Both the position numbers and the translations under genes were made by a program. Positions 1 through 12,305 of a DNA stretch of 37,841 nt are shown in pieces. The stretch comes from Acetobacteraceae bacterium (GTDB lineage Bacteria; Pseudomonadota; Alphaproteobacteria; Acetobacterales; Acetobacteraceae), in NCBI GenBank assembly GCA_021732665.1, contig JAKFUL010000035.1, positions 1-37,841 of the forward strand, given 5' to 3'. Position 1 is the first letter of the stretch, and every line of letters begins with the position of its first letter. The notes under the pieces were generated by a model. That model ran no database searches. It saw only the letters and a program-made list of their open reading frames with translations, and was not told where the DNA came from.

Positions 1-123
1 GCTGAGCGCCTCTGGTGCCGCCTCAAAGACTGGCGCCGCCTCGCCACCCGCTACGACAAGCTCGCCAGCAATTACCTCGCCACCGCGCTCATCGCCGCCA
101 CCATCACCTACTGGTGCAATTGA
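1..123 (+). CDS. IS5-family transposase, C-terminal fragment (cut by window edge)
   Basis: Frame 1 is open from the first base to a TGA at 121-123 and reads AERLWCRLKDWRRLATRYDK followed by LASNYLATALIAATITYWCN. This matches the C-terminal end typical of IS5-family (IS427-like) DDE transposases, where an E-R-x-W-x-R-L-K-D/E-W-R motif carries the last catalytic acidic residue and is followed by a TRYDK-x-A-x-N-(Y/F)-L helix. Only about 40 residues are visible, so I cannot tell whether the element upstream is intact or whether it uses the programmed frameshift common in this group. The bases after the stop (GAGTCCTGAGC, then CTAG at 133-136) look like the right terminal repeat and a YTAR-type target duplication of the element. 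Family assignment is from motif memory on a short fragment. Confidence 0.75.
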   Translation, partial: AERLWCRLKDWRRLATRYDKLASNYLATALIAATITYWCN

Positions 124-132
124 GTCCTGAGC

Positions 133-300
133 CTAGGGCCTGTGGACAATTGGCCTGCGGGCGCGTTCAGCGGTGCTTTTCCGCCCCTGGTGCGTTGTCA
201 TGCCACGGCGATGGAAAGCCATCGCCGCGTCATTCCGCCTGCCAGGGACGAAAAATCACTCGCTGACCGCATCCCGGTGCCAAATGTCCACAGGCCCTAG
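133..300. mobile_element. 168-bp MITE-like palindromic element with CTAG ends
   Basis: The 21 bases at 133-153 and 280-300 are inverted copies matching at 20 of 21 positions, and both end in CTAG. The symmetry continues inward. 166-173 and the complement of 260-267 agree at most positions (GCG-TCAGCG), the CCCTGG near 184-190 pairs with CCAGGG at 242-247, and 206-214 pairs perfectly with 219-227 around an AAAG loop. That central 9-bp hairpin is centred at 216.5, exactly the midpoint of the element, so the whole segment folds as one imperfect hairpin. No credible coding sequence lies inside. A short, non-coding, full-length palindrome with a YTAR-like CTAG at both ends is the hallmark of a MITE mobilised by an IS5-type transposase, and one such transposase gene ends 10 bases upstream. 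The mobilisation relationship is inferred. Confidence 0.7.
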
Positions 301-321
301 CCCCGGTCAACACGCCGCGAT

Positions 322-363
322 TTGCGTTGGGTCAAGGATGGCCGGGCGTCGTCACGCTACAGT
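322..363 (+). promoter_or_regulatory. Candidate FNR/FixK-type class II promoter for the CBS-domain gene
   Basis: TTGCG-TTGG-GTCAA at 322-335 resembles the FNR/FixK operator (TTGAT-N4-ATCAA) at 7 of 10 conserved positions. TACAGT at 358-363 is a fair -10 hexamer. If transcription starts near 370, the operator centre (328.5) sits at -41.5, the standard class II position. The resulting leader is about 22 bases and carries GGAGGAA (381-387) ahead of the ATG at 392. The operator match is imperfect; the geometry is what makes it credible. Confidence 0.35.
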
Positions 364-391
364 CATCGAAACGACACGACGGAGGAACGCC

Positions 392-814
392 ATGAATGAC
401 CGCAAGCTCGCCGATCTGGTGCGCGACCAGCACCCCCTCATCATGCCGCCCGAGACGCCCTTGCCGGCGGCCTGCGCCGCCATGCACGCGCGCCGCGTCG
501 GCGCCGTGCTGGTGGCGGGCGAGGATCATCGGCTGCTGGGCATCTTCACCGGCCGCGACGCGCTGCGCTGCCTCGCCACCCAGGCCGAGCCGCGCAGCGT
601 GACCCTCGCGCAGGTGATGACGCGCAATCCGCACCAGATCAGCCCGCACCACAGCGCGATGGACGCGCTGCGCATGCTCGACGATGCCGGCGTGCGGCAC
701 ATGCCCATCGTCGAGCATGGCCGGGTGCTGGGGATCGTCTCACGCTATGATTTCCGCCGGATGGAGCATCACCGGCTGGATCAGGAGACCGGGTTCTTCG
801 AGACCATCCGCTGA
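392..814 (+). CDS. Tandem CBS-domain protein
   Basis: A 140-residue protein made of two CBS domains and nothing else: the first at about residues 7-60 (with AVLVAGEDHRLLGIFTGRD), the second at about 73-128 (with VMTRNPHQISP and RHMPIVEHGRVLGIVSRYD). The two domains would form one Bateman module, a fold that binds adenosine nucleotides or SAM and usually signals energy or redox state; the ligand here cannot be read from sequence. The start was set at the ATG at 392 because GGAGGAA lies 4 bases upstream and family homology begins there; a longer in-frame extension reaches into the palindromic element and is unlikely. Stand-alone CBS pairs are often stress or low-oxygen induced, which agrees with the FNR-like site upstream. 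Its cellular partner is unknown. Confidence 0.88.
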   Translation: MNDRKLADLVRDQHPLIMPPETPLPAACAAMHARRVGAVLVAGEDHRLLGIFTGRDALRCLATQAEPRSVTLAQVMTRNPHQISPHHSAMDALRMLDDAGVRHMPIVEHGRVLGIVSRYDFRRMEHHRLDQETGFFETIR

Positions 815-873
815 ATCGAAATCGCAAGCGATCGGTGCTTTTCCAAGGGCGCGGCAGGGTGCATCCTGCCGCC

Positions 874-1305
874 ATGCAGATCCACGCCGCCCGCTTCCTG
901 CCGCTGTTCCTCGTGCTCGGCGCCTGCGCCGACACCGGGCCCGCCCAGACGACATTCCCCAGCCAGGCCAGCATAGCCGCCGGCCGGCCGGTGATGATGC
1001 ACCGCAACGACCCGATGGGGTCCTTCGGCACCATGGCACTGATGGCCTCGGCGCGGAATTGCGGCTATTTGCCCAGCGGCCCCCAGGGCCAGCCGCTGCG
1101 GTTGCGCGACCTGGCCGGGCGCCCCGTCTCGCCCGCCTTCGCGCTCGCGGCCGGGGCCTGCCCCGCGGCCAATGATGCGGGTGTGCCCTATCTGGCCTTG
1201 GACCGGGCGGTCCTCCTGAACACCGGGCTATACGCCGCCGGTGCCACGCATGAATGCTTCCTGCCCAATGAGGGCGGCGGCCGGTGCCGCGAAGCCAGCC
1301 GCTGA
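874..1305 (+). CDS. Small predicted lipoprotein of unknown function
   Basis: A 143-residue protein whose N-terminus is a lipoprotein signal: MQIHAARFLPLFLVLGAC, with the lipobox LGAC placing the acylated cysteine at residue 18. The mature part has three further cysteines (in RNCGY, GACPA and ECFLP), so disulfide bonding in the periplasm is possible. I recognise no domain. The ATG at 874 was preferred over the one at 835 because only the later start gives a proper signal peptide. Its stop codon overlaps the start of the next gene (TGATG at 1303-1307), so the two are probably co-translated. The function cannot be assigned. Confidence 0.65.
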   Translation: MQIHAARFLPLFLVLGACADTGPAQTTFPSQASIAAGRPVMMHRNDPMGSFGTMALMASARNCGYLPSGPQGQPLRLRDLAGRPVSPAFALAAGACPAANDAGVPYLALDRAVLLNTGLYAAGATHECFLPNEGGGRCREASR

Positions 1306-1724
1306 TGGCCTCCAACCCGCGCGATTCCGAGATCGCGGCGCTGTTGCGCCGGCGGCCGCGGGTCGCGCTGGTCGGTGCCTCGGACAAACCCGCGCGGGCC
1401 AGCCATGGGGTGATGCGCTTCCTGCTCGACCAGGGTTTTGTGGTGGTGCCGGTCAACCCCGTGCTCGCCGGCCGGGACATCCACGGCCAGCGGGTGGTCG
1501 CGGCGCTTTCCGAGGCGGCGCCGCTCGACCTCGTCGATGTGTTCCGCCGTAGCGAGGAGGCGGGTGCGGTGGTGGATGAGGCGGTGGCGCTGGGCGCCCG
1601 GGCCGCCTGGTTGCAGCTGGGCGTGGTGGACGAGGCGGCGGCGGACCGGGCGCGGGCCGCAGGGGTGATGGTCATCCAGGACCGCTGCCCGGCCATCGAA
1701 TGGCCACGCCTGGGGCTGGAGTAA
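1305..1724 (+). CDS. CoA-binding domain protein (YccU-like)
   Basis: A 139-residue single-domain protein with a Rossmann-type CoA-binding fold. The nucleotide-binding turn is VALVGASDKPARASHGVMRF, followed by the conserved pair VVPVNPVLAGRDIHGQRVVA and the late motif GARAAWLQLGVVDEAAADRA. The same fold occurs at the N-terminus of succinyl-CoA synthetase alpha subunits and acyl-CoA synthetases; the short stand-alone forms (YccU family) bind CoA, but their role is not established. The start ATG overlaps the stop of the lipoprotein gene (TGATG), which fixes it more firmly than the weak in-frame ATG at 1284. The family call is confident; any reaction is not. Confidence 0.85.
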   Translation: MASNPRDSEIAALLRRRPRVALVGASDKPARASHGVMRFLLDQGFVVVPVNPVLAGRDIHGQRVVAALSEAAPLDLVDVFRRSEEAGAVVDEAVALGARAAWLQLGVVDEAAADRARAAGVMVIQDRCPAIEWPRLGLE

Positions 1725-1779
1725 CCCGCTACCCCAGCCGGACATGCGAAGGCGGCGTCGCCAGCTGGCCCGGCCCGCC

Positions 1780-1993
1780 ATCCGCCCTCCGCCGCCTGGA
1801 AGCCCGCCTTGGCATGGAGCCCGCGGCAGAGCTGGTTCGCGTCGGTCTCCACCAGGCCGCCCCGGGCCACGCCATGCCCCAGGATCAGCTCGGCGGCGAG
1901 CGTGGCGATGGCCTATTGCTCCACCTCCAGCCCCAGCACGCGGCAGCGCTGGTCATCATGGCTCTGCCAATGTCCATCATGGCCGATCTCCAT
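1780..1993 (-). pseudogene. Probable decayed GNAT acetyltransferase fragment
   Basis: The 354 bases between 1724 and 2079 hold no intact gene. One minus-strand frame reads like the core of a GNAT acetyltransferase: RCRVLGLEVEQ (a beta-4-like strand), an in-frame TAG at 1913-1915, AIATLAAELILGHGVARG (the alpha-3-like helix after the acetyl-CoA loop), GLVETDANQLCRGL and HAKAGF (the beta-5/alpha-4 region). The acetyl-CoA pyrophosphate loop (R/Q-x-x-G-x-G/A), expected just where the stop lies, is missing. The frame stays open upstream towards 2050, but I cannot find a convincing N-terminus. I infer a remnant of a gene that once lay in series with the intact GNAT gene next to it. High-GC open frames can imitate such patterns, so this is tentative. 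Confidence 0.35.
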
Positions 1994-2078
1994 CGAGAGG
2001 CTCCCAAGGCGACGCGGGGGTATGCGCCGGGGCCGATACATCAATGATGGACCGGCTTGTCCACAGACAGGGGCCGGC

Positions 2079-2663
2079 TCAGCCCGGGCTGCTGGTGCCT
2101 GCCGTCGCCGCCAGCAGGCTCTCCACCGGGTCCCACAGCATGGCCTGCTGCATCACCTGTTGTCCCGCGACCTGGATTTCCTCGCGCGCCACGGTGCGGC
2201 CGCCGATGCGTTCGTAGAACCAGCGCGAGGGGTTGTCCGCCAACACCCAGACCAGCGCGTTGCGGCAATGCAGCGCGTGCAGATGGGCGGCCATGGCGCG
2301 CATCAGCCGCCGCCCCAGCCCGCGCTCGCGCCAGTCATCGAGCACATAGAGGGTTTCGACCTCGCCCTCGGACATCTCAGGCCGGCGGGCGCGGCCGCCG
2401 GTGACGAAGCCCACCACCAGCCCGCCTGGCGGCGTGCGGCTGCCCTCCGGCGCATCCGCCTCGCCGGCGATGGCGACGAAGGCGGCGTGGCCATTCTGCC
2501 GCGCGGCGATCCCGCGCTGATAGGATGCCGCCTCGCGCACCGCGGAAAGGCCGGTGAGGTAGGTCTCGGGCAGGATGCCGGCATAGGCGCTGCGCCAGGC
2601 CGCGACATGCGCCAGCCCCATGCCATTGGCATCCTGCGGCCGGGCGCGGCGGATGTGGATCAA
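2079..2663 (-). CDS. GNAT-family N-acetyltransferase
   Basis: A 194-residue acetyltransferase of the GCN5-related fold. It opens with IRRARPQDANGMGLAHVAAW, has the beta-4 strand VETLYVLDDW, the acetyl-CoA loop RERGLGRRLM (motif A, R-x-x-G-x-G/A), and ends with the motif B region ALVWVLADNPSRWFYERIGG. The order of elements and the length fit a full-length enzyme. The substrate is unknown; small amine antibiotics, polyamines or protein N-termini are all used by relatives. Its ATG overlaps the stop of the upstream methyltransferase gene (ATGA at 2660-2663), making it the last gene of the guaB operon. A decayed relative may lie immediately downstream. Confidence 0.88.
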   Translation of the reverse strand: MIHIRRARPQDANGMGLAHVAAWRSAYAGILPETYLTGLSAVREAASYQRGIAARQNGHAAFVAIAGEADAPEGSRTPPGGLVVGFVTGGRARRPEMSEGEVETLYVLDDWRERGLGRRLMRAMAAHLHALHCRNALVWVLADNPSRWFYERIGGRTVAREEIQVAGQQVMQQAMLWDPVESLLAATAGTSSPG

Positions 2664-3958
2664 GATGCCCGCCGCATCACGGCGGCGAAGAAGCCATCCG
2701 TGCCATGCCGCGCCGGCGTCATCAGCAGATGCGGCCCCGCTCCGGGTGGTTCGCCAGGCAGGCCGGCATCCTCCCAGGCCGCGGCGAGCGGCACGGGGGT
2801 GAAATCGGGATGTTCCAGCACGAACCGGTCCACCTGTCGCTCATCCTCCTCGGGCAGCAACGAGCAGGTAGCGTAAACCAAAACGCCCCCCGGTCTCACC
2901 AAAACAGATGACATTGCGAGAATGTCATATTGCTTCGCGACCAGCTCCGCAAGGTCATTCGCATTGGTGCGGTGGCGTGCATCGGGGTTGCGGCGCCAGG
3001 TGCCGGTGCCGGTGCAGGGCGCGTCCACCAGCACCCGGTCGAAGGTGGCGGCGCGGCGCTTGGCCCATTTGTCGCCGGGGGTGAAGAGATGTGTCTCGGC
3101 ATTGTCCACGCCCGCCCGGGCCAGGCGGCGGGCGGCGCCGGCCAGCCGGGGGGCGGAGACGTCGCAGGCGGTGATCCGGCCCTTATTGGCCATGCCCATG
3201 GCCATGGCCAGGGTCTTGCCCGCGGCGCCGGCGCAGACATCGGCCACCCGCATGCCCGGCTTCGCCCCGGTGATGGCGGCGATCAGCTGGCTGCCCTCGT
3301 CCTGGATCTCGACCAGGCCCGAGGTATAGGCGCGCGCGGTGGCGATGGGCGTGCGGCCGGCGATGCGCAGGCCCCAGGGCGAATGCAGCGTGGTCTCGGT
3401 GACGATCCCCTCGCCGGCCAGCGCCGCCTGCGCCGCGGCCCGGGTGCCCATCAGCAGGTTCACCCGCAGATCGACCGGCGCCTGCCCCTGCATCGCCTCC
3501 GCCTCCTCCGCCAGCCCCTCGCCGAAGCGCGCGGTCAGCCCGGGCAGCGCCCATTCCGGCAGGTTGAGGCGGGCTGCCATCGGCATGTCGGGGTGCAGCA
3601 ATTCCTGCTTCTGCAACGCGGCCGAAAGCTCCAGCTCGGCCGGGTTGAGCGGCGGCGGGCCGTAGAGGTCGGGCATGAACAGCGCCGCCGGGGCGCGGTG
3701 CTGCACCAGCACCAGATAGGCCAGCAGCAGCAGCCGCGGCGTGATGGGTGCCGCCTCGCGCTCCAGCCACCAGGCCAGGCGGGAGTATTCCCGCACCACG
3801 CCCCAGACCAGGTCGTTCACATCGCGCCGGTCGCCGCCGCCGATATAGCGCCTGCTGCGGAAGAATTCATGCGCGATGGCATCGGCCGGGCGGCGCGGCT
3901 GGGCGGTGAAGGCGGCCAGCAGGTCGATCGCGGCCGCGATCCGTGCGGCCGGGGTCAT
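2660..3958 (-). CDS. rsmB: RsmB/Nop2/Sun-family RNA (cytosine-5) methyltransferase
   Basis: A 432-residue SAM-dependent methyltransferase that would modify a cytosine at C5 in rRNA. An NusB-like N-terminal helical domain (about residues 1-140, including RSRRYIGGGDRRDVNDLVWG) precedes the catalytic Rossmann domain. SAM motif I reads ADVCAGAAGKTLAMAMGM (families usually have DxCAAPGGKT). Motif IV VLVDAPCTGTGTWRRNPD and motif VI VYATCSLLPEED carry the two catalytic cysteines, in APC and TCS. The ATG at 3958 was chosen because the family sequence starts there and it sits 7 bases after the upstream stop; an in-frame extension to 4105 lies inside the HAD gene. RsmB is the closest label, but other RsmB/RsmF subfamilies share these motifs, so the exact target base is uncertain. 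Confidence 0.85.
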   Translation of the reverse strand: MTPAARIAAAIDLLAAFTAQPRRPADAIAHEFFRSRRYIGGGDRRDVNDLVWGVVREYSRLAWWLEREAAPITPRLLLLAYLVLVQHRAPAALFMPDLYGPPPLNPAELELSAALQKQELLHPDMPMAARLNLPEWALPGLTARFGEGLAEEAEAMQGQAPVDLRVNLLMGTRAAAQAALAGEGIVTETTLHSPWGLRIAGRTPIATARAYTSGLVEIQDEGSQLIAAITGAKPGMRVADVCAGAAGKTLAMAMGMANKGRITACDVSAPRLAGAARRLARAGVDNAETHLFTPGDKWAKRRAATFDRVLVDAPCTGTGTWRRNPDARHRTNANDLAELVAKQYDILAMSSVLVRPGGVLVYATCSLLPEEDERQVDRFVLEHPDFTPVPLAAAWEDAGLPGEPPGAGPHLLMTPARHGTDGFFAAVMRRAS

Positions 3959-3965
3959 GGATCTG

Positions 3966-4661
3966 TCAAGCGCCGACCAGCTCGGGCAGGCCGGCGAGGT
4001 CGGGCAGCTCGGCCAGCAGCATCGCCGCCAGGCCATATTCATCGGGCGCGTTGTCGCGATTGACGCGCACGACCTGGAAGCCGGCATGCGCCGCCGCCTG
4101 ACCATCCCAGGAGTTGGAGGAGACGAAGACCATCTGATCGGCCGAGATGCCGAATTGCCGTGTCGCCAGCTTGTACACCCGTGGGTCGGGCTTGAAGACG
4201 CCGAGCTCCTCGACGCTGAGCACCGCCTCCAGCAGCTTGGTGATGCCGGCGGCGGCGACGGCGCTCTCCAGCATCCAGGGCGAACCGTTGGAGAGGATGG
4301 CGGCGGGAATGCCGGCCGCGCGCAGCACCCGCAGCATGGCCGGCACCTCGGGGTAGGCGGCGAGAACGCGATAGGATTCCAGCAGGTCGTGCTTCAGCCG
4401 CGCGTCCTGCAGGCGGTTGCGGGCGAGCACCACATCCAGCGCGTCGCGCGTGCAAAGCCAGAAATCCTCGTGGTGCGCGGGGCCGGTCATGCTGCGCACC
4501 CAGGCGTATTCCAGCTGCTTGGCGCGCCATTCCAGGCTGATGCGCGACCAGTCCGGCCCGATGCGCTGGGCATGCACGGCCATGGCGCTGTTGATGTCGA
4601 GAAGCGTGCCATAGGCGTCGAAGATGACCGCGCTGGCGCGGGAGAATCCGGAGCTGCTCAT
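3966..4661 (-). CDS. Haloacid dehalogenase type II-like hydrolase (HAD superfamily)
   Basis: A 231-residue HAD-superfamily hydrolase. Motif I is FDAYGTLLD with the nucleophile Asp at about residue 15; the spacing DAYGTL rather than DxDGTL is typical of (S)-2-haloacid dehalogenases. Motif II is AAILSNGSPWML, motif III the lysine in FKPDPRVYK, and motif IV VFVSSNSWDGQAA, where S-S-N-x-W-D is the form seen in type II haloacid dehalogenases rather than in phosphatases (which use DD). It may therefore hydrolyse the C-halogen bond of short 2-haloacids to 2-hydroxyacids, although many genomic members have no proven substrate. The ATG at 4661 was preferred to 4733 since GGGAGG lies 11 bases upstream and the HAD fold begins there. 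It sits 16 bases after guaB. Confidence 0.87.
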   Translation of the reverse strand: MSSSGFSRASAVIFDAYGTLLDINSAMAVHAQRIGPDWSRISLEWRAKQLEYAWVRSMTGPAHHEDFWLCTRDALDVVLARNRLQDARLKHDLLESYRVLAAYPEVPAMLRVLRAAGIPAAILSNGSPWMLESAVAAAGITKLLEAVLSVEELGVFKPDPRVYKLATRQFGISADQMVFVSSNSWDGQAAAHAGFQVVRVNRDNAPDEYGLAAMLLAELPDLAGLPELVGA

Positions 4662-4677
4662 GTCACTTTGTGCCTCC

Positions 4678-9918
<5,241 letters not shown>

Positions 9919-9925
<7 letters not shown>

Positions 9926-10209
9926 CGGGCGGGCATTCCGGAGCCCGATTCGGCGCATTCGGCGGCCATGCGCGCCAGCATGGGGGTGGCGTGGCTCTCG
10001 GGGATGGGCAGGCGGCCGGTCAGCCAATCCGTCAGGTCGGTGTCCTGGTAATCCAGCACGGCTTCCAGATCATCCAGCTCGGCCTCGGTAAACGCGGCGA
10101 TGTGGCGGGTGACGAAACGGCCCACCATCAGGTCGGCCTCCTTGGTGCCGCGATGATGCGCGCGAAAGACAATGCGGCGCCTGCGGGGGGAGAGTTCGGT
10201 TTCGGTCAT
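9919..10209 (-). CDS. sdhE: FAD assembly factor SdhE (succinate dehydrogenase flavinylation)
   Basis: A 96-residue five-helix protein of the SdhE/YgfY (Sdh5) family that assists covalent attachment of FAD to the SdhA subunit of succinate dehydrogenase. The signature RGTKEADLMVG contains the RGxxE motif that contacts the flavoprotein, and LEAVLDYQDTDLTDWLTG is the usual second half. The C-terminal extension after RLPIPES is low in conservation. It stands between recG (divergent, 20 bases away) and mfd (overlapping), the standard arrangement in many alphaproteobacteria. The ATG at 10209 directly follows a predicted -10, so its mRNA may be leaderless. Confidence 0.92.
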
Positions 10210-10246
10210 CGCGTGGCATATAGGCCCGCGTGAACCACCCTGTCAG
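10210..10246. promoter_or_regulatory. Divergent promoters sharing a symmetric -10 between sdhE-mfd and recG
   Basis: Only 20 bases separate the start codons. GCATATAGGC (10216-10225) serves both strands. On the minus strand CTGACA (complement of 10241-10246), an 18-base spacer and TATATG (complement of 10217-10222) place the start at about the sdhE ATG. On the plus strand TATAGG (10219-10224) places the start at about the recG GTG at 10230; its -35 is weak. Neither gene has room for a Shine-Dalgarno site, so both transcripts would be leaderless. Confidence 0.5.
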
Positions 10247-12305
10247 CACCATCGCCGCGATTCTGGAGGCGCCGCTCCAGAGCCTGCCAGGCATCGGCCC
10301 CAAGCTGGCCGGGCTGCTGGAGCAGGCGGTGGGGGCCGGGCGGGTGCTGGACCTGCTGCTGCATCTGCCCGAGCGATTCGCCGAAAGAATGCGGGTGGAA
10401 CGCCCATCCGACGCGCCGGTGGACCGTGATGCGGTGTTTTCGGTGGTGGCCGAATCCCACCGCGCCGTGCGCTCGGCCAAGGGTGCACGCTATGTGGAGG
10501 TGCGCGCCGGCTCGGCCGAGGCGCGGCTGACGCTGCGCTTTATGAACGCGAATTTACCCTGGATCGAGGGCAAGCTGCCACGCGGCGAGGTGCGCTTCAT
10601 TTGCGGCCGGGTCCGGCCGGAAGGCGAAGGCTTCTCGGTGATGAACCCCGAGGTGGCGCGCGACGCCGAGCAACTGCCGGAGCGCGAGGTCATCTGGCCG
10701 CTGGTGGCCGGGCTGCATCGTGGCCATGTCGCCCGCGGCGTCGGCGCTGCCCTGGCCGTGCTGCCCGACATGCCGGAATGGGCCGACGCGCCGCTGCTGG
10801 CGCGGGAAAAATGGCCGCCCTTCCCCGCCGCGCTGCGCGCCGCGCAGGCCGGCCCCGCGCCCGAAGCCCGAGCCCGCCTGGCCTATGACGAGCAGCTCGC
10901 CGGCCAGATCGCGCTCGCCCTGGTGCGCAGGCGCGAGCGCAACAAGCCCGGCCGCGCGCTGCTGGGCAATGGTGAAAAACGCGCCGCCGCCCTGGCCGCC
11001 TTCGGCCACGCCCCCACCCCCAGCCAGACCGCCGCCCTGGCCGAGATCGACGCCGACCTCGCCTCCCCGCACCGCATGCTGCGCCTGCTGCAGGGCGATG
11101 TCGGCAGCGGCAAGACGCTGGTCGCCCTGCTGGCCATGCTGCGCGCCGTGGAGGCAGGCACCCAGGCCGCGCTGATGGTGCCGACGGAACTGCTGGCGCG
11201 GCAGCATTTGCGCACGCTGGACCGGCTCTGCATCCCCGCCGGCGTGCGGGTGGCCATGCTCTCGGGCAGCCTCAAGGCCGCCGAGCGCCGCGCCACCCTG
11301 GCCGGGCTGGTCGATGGCTCCATCGACATCGCCATCGGCACCCATGCGCTGTTCCAGGAAGGCGTGGTGTTCCGCGACCTGGGGCTGGCCGTGGTGGATG
11401 AGCAGCACCGCTTCGGCGTCGAGCAGCGCCTGACCCTGGCCGGCAAGGGCCAGGCCACCGACCTGCTGGTGATGACCGCGACCCCCATCCCGCGCACCCT
11501 GCTGCTCACCCATTGGGGCGAGATGGAAGTCAGCCGCATCACCGGCAAGCCGGCCGGGCGGCAGCCCATCGCCACCTCCGTGCATGGGCTGTCCAGCCTG
11601 GAGGAGGTGGTGGCCGCCGCCGGCCGGGCCATGGCAAAGGGTGCGCGCATCTACTGGGTCTGCCCGCTTGTGTCGGAGAGCGAGGTGCTGGACATGGCCG
11701 CCGCCGAGACCCGTTTCGCCGAGTTGGCGGCGCATTTCGGCGAGCGTGTGGCGCTGGCCCATGGCCAGATGGACGTGACGCTGCGCGAGGCGGCCCTTGC
11801 CCGCTTCGCCCGTGGCGAGGCGCAGATCCTGGTCGCCACCACCGTGATCGAGGTCGGCGTCGATGTGCCGGAAGCGACCGTGATGGTGATCGAACATGCC
11901 GAGCGCTTCGGCCTGGCGCAGCTGCACCAGCTGCGGGGCCGCGTGGGCCGGGGTGCGGCGCGCAGCTACTGCATGCTGCTCTATGACGAAAGCACCGGGC
12001 GGGTGGCGCGCGACCGGCTGGGCATCCTGCGCGACACCGAGGATGGCTTCGTCATCGCCGACGAGGATTTCCGCCTGCGCGGCGCCGGCGAGGCGCTGGG
12101 CACCCGCCAATCCGGCCACGAGATGGCCCGCCTGCCGCTGGAGGATGCCACCGCCCAGGCCCGCCTGGTGGAGATCGCCCATGGCGATGCCGAGCTGTTG
12201 CTCAGCCGCGACCCCGGGCTGGAAGGCGAACGCGGCCAGGCGGCGCGGCTGCTGCTCCGGCTGTTCGGCCGCGACGCCGCCATGGCCACCCTGGGCGCGG
12301 GCTAG
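10230..12305 (+). CDS. recG: ATP-dependent DNA helicase RecG
   Basis: A 691-residue branched-DNA translocase that remodels stalled forks and Holliday junctions. The N-terminal wedge domain contains an OB fold (about residues 20-200, starting LQSLPGIGPKLAGLLEQAVG, a helix-hairpin-helix-like entry). Helicase motifs follow: Walker A LLQGDVGSGKTLVALLAML (about residue 290), motif II AVVDEQHRFGVEQR, motif III VMTATPIPRTLLLTHWGEM, motif VI HQLRGRVGRGAARSYCML, and the RecG-specific C-terminal GxRxSGxE-like stretch FRLRGAGEALGTRQSGH. The start is a GTG with no Shine-Dalgarno sequence, consistent with a leaderless message. Its TAG stop shares bases with the stop of the convergent DUF29 gene (CTAG at 12302-12305). 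Confidence 0.96.
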   Translation: MNHPVSTIAAILEAPLQSLPGIGPKLAGLLEQAVGAGRVLDLLLHLPERFAERMRVERPSDAPVDRDAVFSVVAESHRAVRSAKGARYVEVRAGSAEARLTLRFMNANLPWIEGKLPRGEVRFICGRVRPEGEGFSVMNPEVARDAEQLPEREVIWPLVAGLHRGHVARGVGAALAVLPDMPEWADAPLLAREKWPPFPAALRAAQAGPAPEARARLAYDEQLAGQIALALVRRRERNKPGRALLGNGEKRAAALAAFGHAPTPSQTAALAEIDADLASPHRMLRLLQGDVGSGKTLVALLAMLRAVEAGTQAALMVPTELLARQHLRTLDRLCIPAGVRVAMLSGSLKAAERRATLAGLVDGSIDIAIGTHALFQEGVVFRDLGLAVVDEQHRFGVEQRLTLAGKGQATDLLVMTATPIPRTLLLTHWGEMEVSRITGKPAGRQPIATSVHGLSSLEEVVAAAGRAMAKGARIYWVCPLVSESEVLDMAAAETRFAELAAHFGERVALAHGQMDVTLREAALARFARGEAQILVATTVIEVGVDVPEATVMVIEHAERFGLAQLHQLRGRVGRGAARSYCMLLYDESTGRVARDRLGILRDTEDGFVIADEDFRLRGAGEALGTRQSGHEMARLPLEDATAQARLVEIAHGDAELLLSRDPGLEGERGQAARLLLRLFGRDAAMATLGAG

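Noticed and set aside
206..227. The perfect 9-bp hairpin as a transcription terminator for the IS transposase
   Set aside because: It sits at the exact centre of a 168-bp palindrome and has no T-tract, so it is better explained as the core of the MITE-like element.
740..1870. A 376-codon minus-strand frame across the lipoprotein and CoA-binding genes
   Set aside because: It runs antisense to two well-supported genes. Only its extreme upstream part, near 1780-1915, looks protein-like, and that is reported separately as a GNAT relic.
3959..4105. N-terminal extension of the RsmB-like methyltransferase to 4105
   Set aside because: The extension lies wholly inside the HAD gene in another frame and adds Arg/Cys/Trp-rich sequence; the family N-terminus begins at 3958.
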